Below are positions 41,082 through 49,301 of a stretch of DNA of 64,000 nt, in pieces; position 1 is the stretch's first letter; every line of letters begins with the position of its first letter. Below the pieces are notes generated by a model. The model worked only from the letters and a program-made list of their open reading frames with translations, had not been told where the DNA came from and made no database searches. Source of the stretch: Candidatus Aalborgicola bjergmarkensis (GTDB lineage: Bacteria > Pseudomonadota > Gammaproteobacteria > Burkholderiales > Burkholderiaceae_C); NCBI GenBank assembly GCA_016708725.1, contig JADJFE010000032.1:248001-312000 (forward strand). Direction: 5' to 3'. Both the position numbers and the translations under genes were made by a program.

Positions 41082-44000
41082 TCAGAAACTTTCTTTTTCC
41101 TGGCTGGCCATTACCAGTAAGCGCTCCAGAGGTGCTTGCCCCCAGAGCCAGAACATGAGCGGTGTCAGCAGGGTGTCGAGCAGGGTTGAGCTTATCAGAC
41201 CGCCGAAGATCACCACCGCCACCGGATGCAGCACTTCCTTGCCGGGGGCGTCGGACGAGAGCAGCAGCGGCAGGAGGGCGAAGGCGGCTACCAGCGCGGT
41301 CATCAGTACCGGGGTGAGCCGCTCCAGCGAGCCGCGCACGATCATGCGCTGGCCGAAGGTTTCGCCTTCGAAGGCGCACAGGTTGATGTAATGGCTGATC
41401 TTGAGGATGCCGTTGCGTGTGGCGATGCCGGTTAGCGTGATGAAGCCGACCAGCGCCGCAACAGACAGCGGCTGGCCGGAAATCCACAGTGCGATCACGC
41501 TGCCAATCAGCGCCAGCGGGATGTTGCCCATGATGATCAGGGTCAGCGCCATGGAGCGGTAGCGGCTGTAGAGCACCATGAAGACCATGGTCAGCGACAC
41601 CAGCGCAAGCAAGGTGATAAGCCTAGTCGCCTGTTCCTGCGCCTGGAACTGCCCTTCGAGCGCAGCGAAATAGCCCTCGGGCAAAGGTTTGGCGGCCAGC
41701 TCGGCGCGGATGTCCGCAACCACCTGCGACATGTCCCGGCCATCGGTATTGGCCGACAGCACGATGCGGCGGCGCGCATTTTCGCGGCTGATCTGGTTGG
41801 GGCCGTCGCTTTCTTCGACACTGGCAATCTTGGACAGTGGGATGTAGCCGCTTGGTGTCTCGATCAGGAGGTCGGTCAATGCCTGGGGGCCGCGCGCGGA
41901 CTCCGGCAGGCGCACCAGCAGGTCAAAGCGGCGGTTGCCTTCGATGATCTGGGTGATTTTTTCGCCCTCGATCATCTGCTCCAGCGCGCGCAGCAGGTTG
42001 CCCGGTGCCACGCCGTAGCGGGCCGCCTGTTCGTAATCCAGCCGAATCTTGACCTGCGGTATCAGCACCTGTTTTTCAATCTGCAAATCGGTGACACCCG
42101 CAATCCGCGCCAGCCGCTCACGCATGTCGGCGGCCAGCGCGCGCAGGGTATCGAGGTCGTCGCCGTAAATTTTCAGTGCGATCTGGGCGCGCACGCCGGA
42201 GAGCAGGTGGTCGAGCCGGTGCGAAATCGGCTGGCCGACGTTGGATGCGGCTGGCAGGATCGCCAGACGCTGGCGGATGTCGGCGATGATGGCGTCACGG
42301 CTGCGTGCCGAGGCTTTCAGGTCCACGTCCATTTCCGTGTAATGCACGCCTTCGGCATGTTCATCGAGTTCGGCACGGCCCGTGCGCCGCCCGACCTGCG
42401 TGACTTCGGGCACTTGCATCACCAGCTGTTCGGCTAAGGTTGCGACGCGGTTGGATTCGGCAAGCGACGTGCCGGGATTGAGCAAGACGTTGACCGTCAG
42501 CGTGCCTTCGTTGAACGGCGGCAAGAAGGAGCGTGGAAAAAAGGGCACGCTTGCCGCAACGACAATTACCAGCGCCAAAGCCCCGACCAGCAGGCTGCGC
42601 GCATGGCCGAAGGACCAGTGCAAAAGCCTGGCATCCCAGCGCTTGAGCCAGAGCACCAGCGGGCTGTCACCGGCGTGCAGCTGCTTCATTTGCGGCAGAA
42701 GGTAATAGGCCATCACCGGCGTGAGCGTTACCGAAACCAGCATGCTGGCAAGAATCGAGACGATGTAGGCAATGCCCAGCGGCGTAAACAACCGACCCTC
42801 GATGCCGGGCAGGACGAACAGCGGCACAAACACCAGCACGATGATCATGGTTGCATAAACGATGGCCGAGCGCACTTCCAGCGTGGCGGCGGCGATGACT
42901 TGCGCTACGGGACGCGGCGCATCGGTCGCGCGGTTGAGCTTGAGGCGCCGCAGCACGTTTTCGACGCCAACGACCGCATCGTCCACCAACTCGCCGATGG
43001 CAATGGCCAATCCGCCCAGCGTCATGGTGTTGATTGATAAACCGGAATAATGAAAGACCAGCGCGGTGACCAGCAGCGACACCGGAATGGCCATCAGCGA
43101 AATCAGCGTGGTGCGCACGTTGAGCAAGAACAGGAAGAGGATGACGGCCACCAGAATGGCGCCGTCGCGCAAGGCCTCCTCGACATTGCGCACCGAATGT
43201 TCGATGAAATCGGCCTGCTTGAAGAGGAACGCTGGAGGTTCGAATCCTTTGGGCAGGCTCTTGCCCAGTTCGGTGATGGCCTGCTCGATCTCGCGGGTCA
43301 GCTTGACGCTGTCGGCTCCCGGCTGCTTTTGCACCGACAGGATGACCGCCGGTTTGCCCTTGTAGCTGCCATCGCCGCGCTTGATGGCCGCAGCCAGTTT
43401 CACGTCCGCCACCTGCCTGAGCAGGATAGGCTGGCCGTCTTTTACCGCCACCACAAGATTTTGCAGGTCTTCGATGCGCGCGCTGCGACCAATCTGGCGG
43501 ATCAGGTATTCGCGCCCCTGGGCTTCGAGAAAGCCACCGCTGGTGTTGGCGCCAAAGTCCTTCAGCGCGGCTTCCAGCTTCTCGCGCGCGATGCCCAGCG
43601 CCTGGAGCTGCGCCGGTTTGATCTCGACGCGGTATTGCCGCACTTCGCCGCCTATCGGAATGACCTGGGCGACGCCGGGAATCGTCAGCAGCCGCGCACG
43701 CACCACCCAGTCCGCGTAGGCGCGCACCGCCATCGGGTTGGCCATACCGGGATTGGGATCGGGGTCGGTTGAGGTGTTGATCGGCAAGGCAATCAGCAAA
43801 ATCTCGCCCATGATCGACGAGATGGGGCCGAGCTGCGGCACGATGCCCGGTGGCAGGGCTTCGCGCACCAGATTCAGGCGTTCGGTGATCTGCTGGCGGT
43901 TGCGGTAGATGTCCGAGCCCCATTCGAACTCGACGTAGATGATCGACAGGCCGATGCCCGACACGGAGCGCACGCGCGTGACACCCGGCATGCCGTTCAT

Positions 44001-44216
44001 GCTTGACTCGATAGGGAAGGTGACCAGTTGTTCGACCTCTTCCGGGGCCATGCCACCGGCTTCGGTCATCAGCGTCACGCTGGGCTTGTTGAGGTCGGGA
44101 AAGACATCCACCGGCATCTGCTGCAGTGTGATGGCGCCATAGAGGATGAGCAGCAGCGCGATGCCGATGACGATCAGCCGCTGCTTGAGTGCTGCGTGAA
44201 TGAGGTAGTCAAACAT
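41082..44216 (-). CDS. heavy-metal efflux RND transporter, CusA/CzcA family
   Basis: A 1044-residue inner-membrane pump with the 12-TM RND layout and two large periplasmic loops. The N-terminus RLIVIGIALLLILYGAITLQ and the segment PVDVFPDLNKPSVTLMTEAGG are typical of HME-RND proteins. The TM4 motif near residue 400 is AIGELVDDAVVGVENVLRRL. It lacks the DFG...DGA of zinc/cobalt pumps and is nearer to the AIG type of the Cu/Ag pumps, but with DDAVVGVEN rather than DAAxxMxEN, so the metal is uncertain. The start ATG 44216 follows a TGA by one base: the stop of the relic ORF upstream, as it would follow the adaptor gene in an intact operon. Confidence 0.92.
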   Translation of the reverse strand: MFDYLIHAALKQRLIVIGIALLLILYGAITLQQMPVDVFPDLNKPSVTLMTEAGGMAPEEVEQLVTFPIESSMNGMPGVTRVRSVSGIGLSIIYVEFEWGSDIYRNRQQITERLNLVREALPPGIVPQLGPISSIMGEILLIALPINTSTDPDPNPGMANPMAVRAYADWVVRARLLTIPGVAQVIPIGGEVRQYRVEIKPAQLQALGIAREKLEAALKDFGANTSGGFLEAQGREYLIRQIGRSARIEDLQNLVVAVKDGQPILLRQVADVKLAAAIKRGDGSYKGKPAVILSVQKQPGADSVKLTREIEQAITELGKSLPKGFEPPAFLFKQADFIEHSVRNVEEALRDGAILVAVILFLFLLNVRTTLISLMAIPVSLLVTALVFHYSGLSINTMTLGGLAIAIGELVDDAVVGVENVLRRLKLNRATDAPRPVAQVIAAATLEVRSAIVYATMIIVLVFVPLFVLPGIEGRLFTPLGIAYIVSILASMLVSVTLTPVMAYYLLPQMKQLHAGDSPLVLWLKRWDARLLHWSFGHARSLLVGALALVIVVAASVPFFPRSFLPPFNEGTLTVNVLLNPGTSLAESNRVATLAEQLVMQVPEVTQVGRRTGRAELDEHAEGVHYTEMDVDLKASARSRDAIIADIRQRLAILPAASNVGQPISHRLDHLLSGVRAQIALKIYGDDLDTLRALAADMRERLARIAGVTDLQIEKQVLIPQVKIRLDYEQAARYGVAPGNLLRALEQMIEGEKITQIIEGNRRFDLLVRLPESARGPQALTDLLIETPSGYIPLSKIASVEESDGPNQISRENARRRIVLSANTDGRDMSQVVADIRAELAAKPLPEGYFAALEGQFQAQEQATRLITLLALVSLTMVFMVLYSRYRSMALTLIIMGNIPLALIGSVIALWISGQPLSVAALVGFITLTGIATRNGILKISHYINLCAFEGETFGQRMIVRGSLERLTPVLMTALVAAFALLPLLLSSDAPGKEVLHPVAVVIFGGLISSTLLDTLLTPLMFWLWGQAPLERLLVMASQEKESF

Positions 44217-44530
44217 GTCAGCGCACCTGTGCGAGTAATCCGGCGCTGAACGTTACCACACGCTCGGCCCCGGTATGCACCCAGACCACCGTCTCGCCCG
44301 CGCCGACGAATTCCAGTTCCAACGGGGGTTGTCCGACCAAGGCCGTAGCGGAAACCAGCGTTTTCGCGATACCGACATCGTAGGCCAATTGATAATCTTG
44401 CATACAAATTCCCACAGCACCTCCCATTCAACGATGCGTGGATTGTGTGCCATCGCACCTGACACGATGCTGACCACCAGATTACGTTTCGGTTATCTTG
44501 CCGATACTTTACGTTGCTGTGGTGCAAGGT
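44217..44530 (-). pseudogene. collapsed relic of a second efflux operon (promoter, outer-membrane factor start, adaptor end)
   Basis: Four collinear blocks match the intact operon. 44388-44530 matches its promoter and first codons (48768-48915). The other three match pieces of the adaptor 3' end: about 46140-46235, 45948-45990 and 45819-45867. The joins between adaptor blocks fall in short identities shared by both parent sites (CGCTCG and CCCGCGCCGA), as expected of microhomology deletions. The result is an open frame 44218-44415 on the minus strand. It starts at GTG where the outer-membrane factor starts, ends at the adaptor's own TGA and encodes 65 residues, and lies directly before the pump gene. 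Confidence 0.75.
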
Positions 44531-44633
44531 TTCGCGTTCTGACATCCAATGCTCACGGGTACTGCATCATGTCTGGGATCGCAATGTGCCAAAATCGGTT
44601 CACCTTTTTCCTTGCACTTTGAAACAAACAGCA

Positions 44634-45791
44634 ATGACATCAAAACAATCAACCACAGCAATTCAGGCGGCGAAATTTCCTGTTCATGAATGCCTGGTTT
44701 CAAAGAACCTGTTTGAAGTCGGCACAGGCCTCGCCACCATGTCACGTATATTGGCGAAAAATACCATTGCCATTTCATTTTTTGAACTGGATGTGTTTTC
44801 TGAAGGCGTGGTTAATACCTTTTACAAAACCATGACCCTGGATGAATACCACAGATTCTTGACTGAGCGGGGCGCTGACACGGAATCGGTGCATCCTGCC
44901 TGTGTACGAAAATTGGTGGAAGGAGCTGTAAAATTTTCTGAAAAACAAGGTTTTTCAAACCCCAAAAATTATATTCAGACTTCACGAATATTTGGTGAAT
45001 TTGATGCTGCTGCCTGCCCGGTGCGTTATACCTTCGGCAAGGACGGAATGCCAACCAGACTTCCCCCGGCCAAGAAACATTTGGTCGATGAGGCATTGAG
45101 AATCGCAAAAGGCATTCCCAATAACCCACTTCCCACGGATTTGGAACGTGACGCACCGGGTGCATCAGAACTGAGAACGGTCACTTACCGAATAACGAAT
45201 GAGCCGATTGGCGAATCGGCCTTTGATGCCATGCCGAAAGCTGTAATTGATGAGTGCTCGGTGTTGTACGAGTCATTGATGGCCAATCGGAATGTAAAAA
45301 GAATAATCGTTCGATTGCAGCAGCTTTCTTCAGATTATCCTGATGTATGTCAGTTTTATAATTGGCTGCATGTTGGCTATACTTATACGCACAATACTGA
45401 AAAAGCACTATCAATCTTGCATGCTACCATTGACAAATTTCCAGATTATTTGTTTGGAAAAATTTCCTTGGCACGCCACTATCTGGACAACGGTGAGCCT
45501 GATCGTGTTCCAGAGGTATTTGGAAACAAATTGGAGCTGAAATTTCTCTATCCTGATCGCGATGTATTCCATGTGACTGAAGTGCTTAACTTTTATTACA
45601 TCATCGCCCGTTATTTAATCGTAAAAGATGCACATTCCCTGGCACAAAACTGTCTTGATATATTGAAAAATGTCGATCCAAAAAGTGATCAGGCCAGGCA
45701 TATTGAATCGTTACTGCATCCAACGGTGCCCGAGTCAATGAAAGACCTTTTATTGACCATAAAAAAATCCCTGCGGCGCAGCAAGCGCTAA
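44634..45791 (+). CDS. uncharacterised protein with TPR-like C-terminal half
   Basis: A 385-residue protein starting MTSKQSTTAIQAAKFPVHEC. I chose ATG 44634 because the upstream extension reads through repeat-like sequence. The first 130 residues are an unrecognised domain (VSKNLFEVGTGLATMSRIL, AISFFELDVFSEGVVNTFYK, CPVRYTFGKDGMPTRLP). The second half is helical and looks like tetratricopeptide repeats (FYNWLHVGYTYTHNTEKALS, FGKISLARHYLDNGE). It is markedly AT-rich compared with both neighbours and is oriented against the efflux genes it separates. It is therefore an inserted gene. Function is not known. Confidence 0.75.
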   Translation: MTSKQSTTAIQAAKFPVHECLVSKNLFEVGTGLATMSRILAKNTIAISFFELDVFSEGVVNTFYKTMTLDEYHRFLTERGADTESVHPACVRKLVEGAVKFSEKQGFSNPKNYIQTSRIFGEFDAAACPVRYTFGKDGMPTRLPPAKKHLVDEALRIAKGIPNNPLPTDLERDAPGASELRTVTYRITNEPIGESAFDAMPKAVIDECSVLYESLMANRNVKRIIVRLQQLSSDYPDVCQFYNWLHVGYTYTHNTEKALSILHATIDKFPDYLFGKISLARHYLDNGEPDRVPEVFGNKLELKFLYPDRDVFHVTEVLNFYYIIARYLIVKDAHSLAQNCLDILKNVDPKSDQARHIESLLHPTVPESMKDLLLTIKKSLRRSKR

Positions 45792-45821
45792 GTACGGTAT
45801 TGACGGCCAGACACGCGAATG

Positions 45822-46982
45822 TCAGCGCACCTGTGCGAGTAATCCGGCGCTGGCCGTTACCACACGCTCGCCGTCGTGCACGCCGTCGAGGATGGCGATG
45901 TGGGCGGCATCGAGCGACTGGTAGCGAATCCGGCGGGCGACGAAGCGCTCGGCCTCGGTATGGACCCAGACCACTGTTTCGCCCGCGCCGATTTTCGTGA
46001 GCGCCGTGCGTGGCATGGTCACACCCTTGATGCCTTGTGCGGTTTGCGCAATGACCTTCACCTGCTGGCCAACGGCCACGGCCGCATTGCGGGTGGTGAT
46101 GCGAAACAGCAGCGGCAGGGCTTGTTCGCGCAACTGCTGGCCCGCGCCGACGAATTCCAGTTCCAGCGGGGTTTGCTCGGCCAGGGCAGTGGCGGAAACC
46201 AGCGTTTTGGCGATGCCGACATCGTAGCCCAGCGCCGTTACGGCAAGGCGGGACGGATCGACGATCTCGAATAAAAGCTCCTTGGCATCGACCATCTGCC
46301 CGGCCAGCAGGTGGTGGGAGGCGCTGACAATGCCCGCCACCGGCGCTACCAGCGGCTCGGCGGAATTGATGCTGGCGCGGACATACGCGCGCCGTCGCTG
46401 TAAGGCGGCGTGTTCGATGCGCGCGGATTCGATCTCCTTTTGCGGCACTGCCCCTTCGAGTTGCTCGAAGCGTTGCACCTTGCGCGCGGCGATGGCCAGT
46501 TGTGCTTCGAGTTCGGCAAGGTTAGCCTGCTGGTTGCCACGTTCCATGGCACCGCTGATCGGGCGCAGATAGGCCATCACCTCGCCCTTGGCAAGCTTGC
46601 TCCCGGCTGTGGGCATGCCCTTTGGGCCGGGCAGCACGCTGCCTGCGAACATGGCCTGCACCCGGCCACTGGTTTGCGGATCGGCAATGACCTGACCGTT
46701 CAATTCAACCGTGGCCACCAGATCGGCGCTGCGTGCCACCTGGGTGCGCAGACCCAGCTGGCGCTGTACCGGCTTGGGAATGAACAAACTACCGTCGGCC
46801 AGCCGCTGCGGCGCCACTGGAACCGATCCTGTTGTTCCTGTTTCTGTTGTGGGCACGGTGGCAGGTGCCTTCTTCCCGGCATCCTGGCTGTGGTCCTCGT
46901 CGCCATGGGCCAGGGCGGCGCCTGTGAGCATGGTCAATGCCAGTGCGGCCACCAGCCTATGCCAATTGATTGCGCGCATCAT
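45822..46982 (-). CDS. periplasmic adaptor (membrane-fusion) protein of the efflux system
   Basis: A 386-residue HlyD/CzcB-type adaptor starting at ATG 46982 with AGGAGG upstream and overlapping the preceding stop. The signal peptide ends ALA-HGDEDHS, giving a histidine-rich mature start. LVATVELNGQVIADPQTSGRVQAMFAGSV is the lipoyl half-motif region; a coiled-coil hairpin (GNQQANLAELEAQLAIAARKVQRFEQLEGA) and the second half APVAGIVSASHHL follow. It links the RND pump to the outer-membrane factor. The pump gene is not next but 1.6 kb away, beyond an inserted gene and a relic copy of this gene's end. Confidence 0.9.
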   Translation of the reverse strand: MMRAINWHRLVAALALTMLTGAALAHGDEDHSQDAGKKAPATVPTTETGTTGSVPVAPQRLADGSLFIPKPVQRQLGLRTQVARSADLVATVELNGQVIADPQTSGRVQAMFAGSVLPGPKGMPTAGSKLAKGEVMAYLRPISGAMERGNQQANLAELEAQLAIAARKVQRFEQLEGAVPQKEIESARIEHAALQRRRAYVRASINSAEPLVAPVAGIVSASHHLLAGQMVDAKELLFEIVDPSRLAVTALGYDVGIAKTLVSATALAEQTPLELEFVGAGQQLREQALPLLFRITTRNAAVAVGQQVKVIAQTAQGIKGVTMPRTALTKIGAGETVVWVHTEAERFVARRIRYQSLDAAHIAILDGVHDGERVVTASAGLLAQVR

Positions 46983-47542
46983 CAAATCCTCCTTTTGGCG
47001 CCTTGGCGGCGTTGCACGATAAACACTATTGCGCTGACCAGAAGCAGCGCTGCGGCCACAGCCCCGATGGCCCAATTGGTCCACGCGCCCTGGCCGTGGG
47101 TAGGTGCCACATGGGCTGCGGATGTGGAGGTATCCAGCGTGACGGCAAGAAGGTCGGCGCTCTCTGCGGATTCGATGCTGATGGTCAGCGCATGTTTGGC
47201 CGGGGGCAGGGGAGAGGGGATGGGGAGCATATAGGTTCCGGGGGCGGTTTCGCTGGCTATGCCCTTGAACCTCGTGCCCTCGATCTCGACCTTGGCCCGC
47301 GCCACGGGTTCGTTGCTGGCAAAGTGGTCCACGTACACCACCAGATTCTGGCCTTCGAACGCAGCGACAACCTCAAACTCCTCGGTCGTCGTGGCGGTGC
47401 GCGGCGTGGCACCCTGGCTTATTGGCGCAGGCGCAGGCGTTGGCGCTCCGTGGCTATGCCCATCGCTACTGTCCCCGCCCGCCCAGGCAGGCAAGGCAAA
47501 GGCAATGAAAATTACCAGAATAAACTTCTTCACATGTCTCAC
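46982..47542 (-). CDS. small membrane protein in the efflux operon
   Basis: A 186-residue protein with a signal peptide (ending ALPAWA-GGDSSDG), a histidine-containing start (DGHSHGAP), a beta-sandwich region (EEFEVVAAFEGQNLVVYVDH, ARAKVEIEGTRFKGIAS, GTYMLPIPS) and one C-terminal membrane helix (WAIGAVAAALLLVSAIVFIV) with a basic tail. The topology is a periplasmic domain held by a C-terminal anchor. It overlaps the outer-membrane factor gene by 4 bases and the adaptor start by 1 base, so it is an obligate operon member. A metal-chaperone role is plausible from the His-rich start but is inference. Confidence 0.8.
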   Translation of the reverse strand: MRHVKKFILVIFIAFALPAWAGGDSSDGHSHGAPTPAPAPISQGATPRTATTTEEFEVVAAFEGQNLVVYVDHFASNEPVARAKVEIEGTRFKGIASETAPGTYMLPIPSPLPPAKHALTISIESAESADLLAVTLDTSTSAAHVAPTHGQGAWTNWAIGAVAAALLLVSAIVFIVQRRQGAKRRI

Positions 47543-48798
47543 AGTAACACTCCCAGAGCCTGGTTCAGGCGTGATATGGCGGCGGCGCGGGCCACGCGCT
47601 GGCGGTCATAAAAGGCATCGGCATCGAAGGCAGCCAGACGGATGCGCAGCAAGGTCGCTAGGTCGGATTCGCCCAGCGCAAAAGCCTTCTCGGTCAGCCG
47701 CAGGTTCTCGCTCGATAGCTGGCGGCGCTCCTGCGCCATGGCCAACTGGCGCTGCGCCGCTTGCAGGTTGTGTCGGGCGCGCTCGGCCTCAAACCGAATC
47801 CGGGTCTGGGTACGCAGCATCTCGGCCTCGGCCTGGTTCGCCTCGGCTTGTGTGGCCGACGTGTCCCGGCGCACGTACGCGCTGGAAGAGAAGGGTATCT
47901 TGAGCTTGATGCCGACGCTGTTGGCGTAGGACTCGGCGAAGTCGCCACGCTCGCGCACGACCCGCAGTGCCAGCTCCGGTGCGGCGCGGCGTGTTACCTC
48001 CGCAACCTGGACGCGCGCACGGGCGCTGCGTGCGACGGCAGTGGCCGCTGCCAGCAGGGGATGGGTTTCGACAACACTTTCACTGGGGATTTTTTGTTCT
48101 ACTGGCGGCTCTTCGTCCAGATTTTCCGGGGCGAAAAAGCCGGTCAGAATATGCACGGATTGTTCGGCCTGAAGCAGCGATGTTTGCGCCTCGACCAGTT
48201 CGGCGCTGGCGGCATGGGTTTCGGTTTGCGCGAGATTGGCGTCGATGCGCGACAGTTCGCCAACCCGGTAGCGCCGCATGACGTCAACCTCCAACGCCCT
48301 GGCGGTTTCCAGACGGCGCGTCGCCAGCACCTTGGCATTGCGCGCCGCTGCCAGTGCCCACCACGCCTCGCGCAATTCGCCACTGATCTCCAGACGCACT
48401 GCTGCACGTTTGGTGATGGCTTCGTTGATGCGGCTGCTTGCTTCGGCCACGCGCAACGCTTTCTGACCCGGCAGCCACAGCGGCACGGCCAGTTCGACCT
48501 CGTACTCCTGTTTGCCCTGGTTGCGGTTGAACTGGTCGCTGAGACCGCCGATGCTGACCGAGCCGGGCTCGGGCGTCAGTCCGGCTGCGACATCCTGCGC
48601 AGCGCGGGCTTCGGACTCCCGTGCATCCAGTCCCGCCGCCTGGGGATTCAAACGCCAGGCCTGTTCCATGGCCATCAACAGCCCGGATGCTGGTGTTGTT
48701 GGCGTCTTTGGCGTTTCCGCCGCCTGCACACACAGGCTAGCGAGCAGTCCGGCGATGCAATACGCTATCAACTGATAACTTTTACTCTGAATTTCCAC
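47539..48798 (-). CDS. outer-membrane factor of the efflux system, CzcC/TolC family
   Basis: A 419-residue outer-membrane factor starting at GTG 48798 with AGGAG 8 bases upstream and a signal peptide ending VQA-AETP. It shows the doubled OEP layout with long helices rich in Ala, Glu and Arg (RLEISGELREAWWALAAARN; RIRFEAERARHNLQAAQRQL) and the strand region VELAVPLWLPGQKALR. Together with the adaptor and RND pump it would form a channel across both membranes. It is first in the operon, behind the operator-like sequence at 48867-48893. Confidence 0.9.
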   Translation of the reverse strand: MEIQSKSYQLIAYCIAGLLASLCVQAAETPKTPTTPASGLLMAMEQAWRLNPQAAGLDARESEARAAQDVAAGLTPEPGSVSIGGLSDQFNRNQGKQEYEVELAVPLWLPGQKALRVAEASSRINEAITKRAAVRLEISGELREAWWALAAARNAKVLATRRLETARALEVDVMRRYRVGELSRIDANLAQTETHAASAELVEAQTSLLQAEQSVHILTGFFAPENLDEEPPVEQKIPSESVVETHPLLAAATAVARSARARVQVAEVTRRAAPELALRVVRERGDFAESYANSVGIKLKIPFSSSAYVRRDTSATQAEANQAEAEMLRTQTRIRFEAERARHNLQAAQRQLAMAQERRQLSSENLRLTEKAFALGESDLATLLRIRLAAFDADAFYDRQRVARAAAISRLNQALGVLL

Positions 48799-48866
48799 CG
48801 CAACCGCTCCTGTTTGATGATGAGCGGATTGTGCGCAATCGCGCCTGACGTGACGCTGACCACCAG

Positions 48867-48893
48867 ATTACATTTCGGTAATCTTGCCGTTAC
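48867..48893. promoter_or_regulatory. operator-like half-sites upstream of the efflux operon
   Basis: ATTAC (48867), GTAAT (48878) and GTTAC (48889) repeat every 11 bases; the first two form ATTAC-N6-GTAAT. Such spaced half-sites suit a response regulator of the CopR/CzcR type. The degenerate copy before the pump gene keeps ATTAC-N6-GTTAT. No regulator gene is seen nearby. Confidence 0.5.
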
Positions 48894-48917
48894 TGGGGCG
48901 CAAGGCGTCGCGAGTCG

Positions 48918-49142
48918 CCGGGCCGTTGGCCGCACCAGCCATTTCCGCTCCTGATACAGGAGCTGTACCCGCTTATCCCATAAGGATTACAGCCCGATTT
49001 GCCATGCAAAAACACCCGAAAACGGCCCGTTTTGCCCCTCAGGGCGCCGGCTGGCATCGCCTTGACCCGTTCTGAAGGGCAAAATCCAAGGCAAATCGGG
49101 CTGTACGCCTTATGTATCAAGCGGGAGTAGCTATGTTTTTTG
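48918..49142. repeat. R2 inverted-repeat element, subtype 2 (full)
   Basis: Inverted ends AGCTGTACCCGCTTATCCCA..TTACAGCCCGATTTGCC and GGCAAATCGGGCTGTACGCC..CAAGCGGGAGTAGCT enclose a core with AAAACGGCCCGTTTTGCCCC. The same element is at 52711-52938 and, inverted, at 58964-59160. Confidence 0.88.
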
Positions 49143-49160
49143 CTGAAACAGACCGAGGTT

Positions 49161-49240
49161 GCAATGTGCAAAAATGGGCGGGTTGAGGATGGGTCAGGAT
49201 GCAATACTTGGGGCCGTGCGGTTGGATTTTCTATCCGCAA
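49161..49240 (+). repeat. R3 dispersed repeat
   Basis: It contains AATGTGCAAAAATGGG and GGTCAGGATGCAATACTTGG with GGCCGTGCGGTTGGATTTTC. Matching pieces are at 53571-53617 and 58305-58353. Confidence 0.65.
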
Positions 49241-49301
49241 CCCCACTTCGCAGGAGGTGTTGATTTCTGGCTCGGGGCAGGGTGTAGCAGGTTGCGCTGG
49301 G

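Larger units (their letters stand above)
48799..49301. other. 503-bp intergenic region, promoter plus repeats
   Basis: From left to right it holds the efflux promoter and operator, a full R2 element (48918-49142) and an R3 repeat (49161-49240). After that, 49241-49301 shows nothing recognisable. The short frames here are repeat-derived. Confidence 0.75.
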
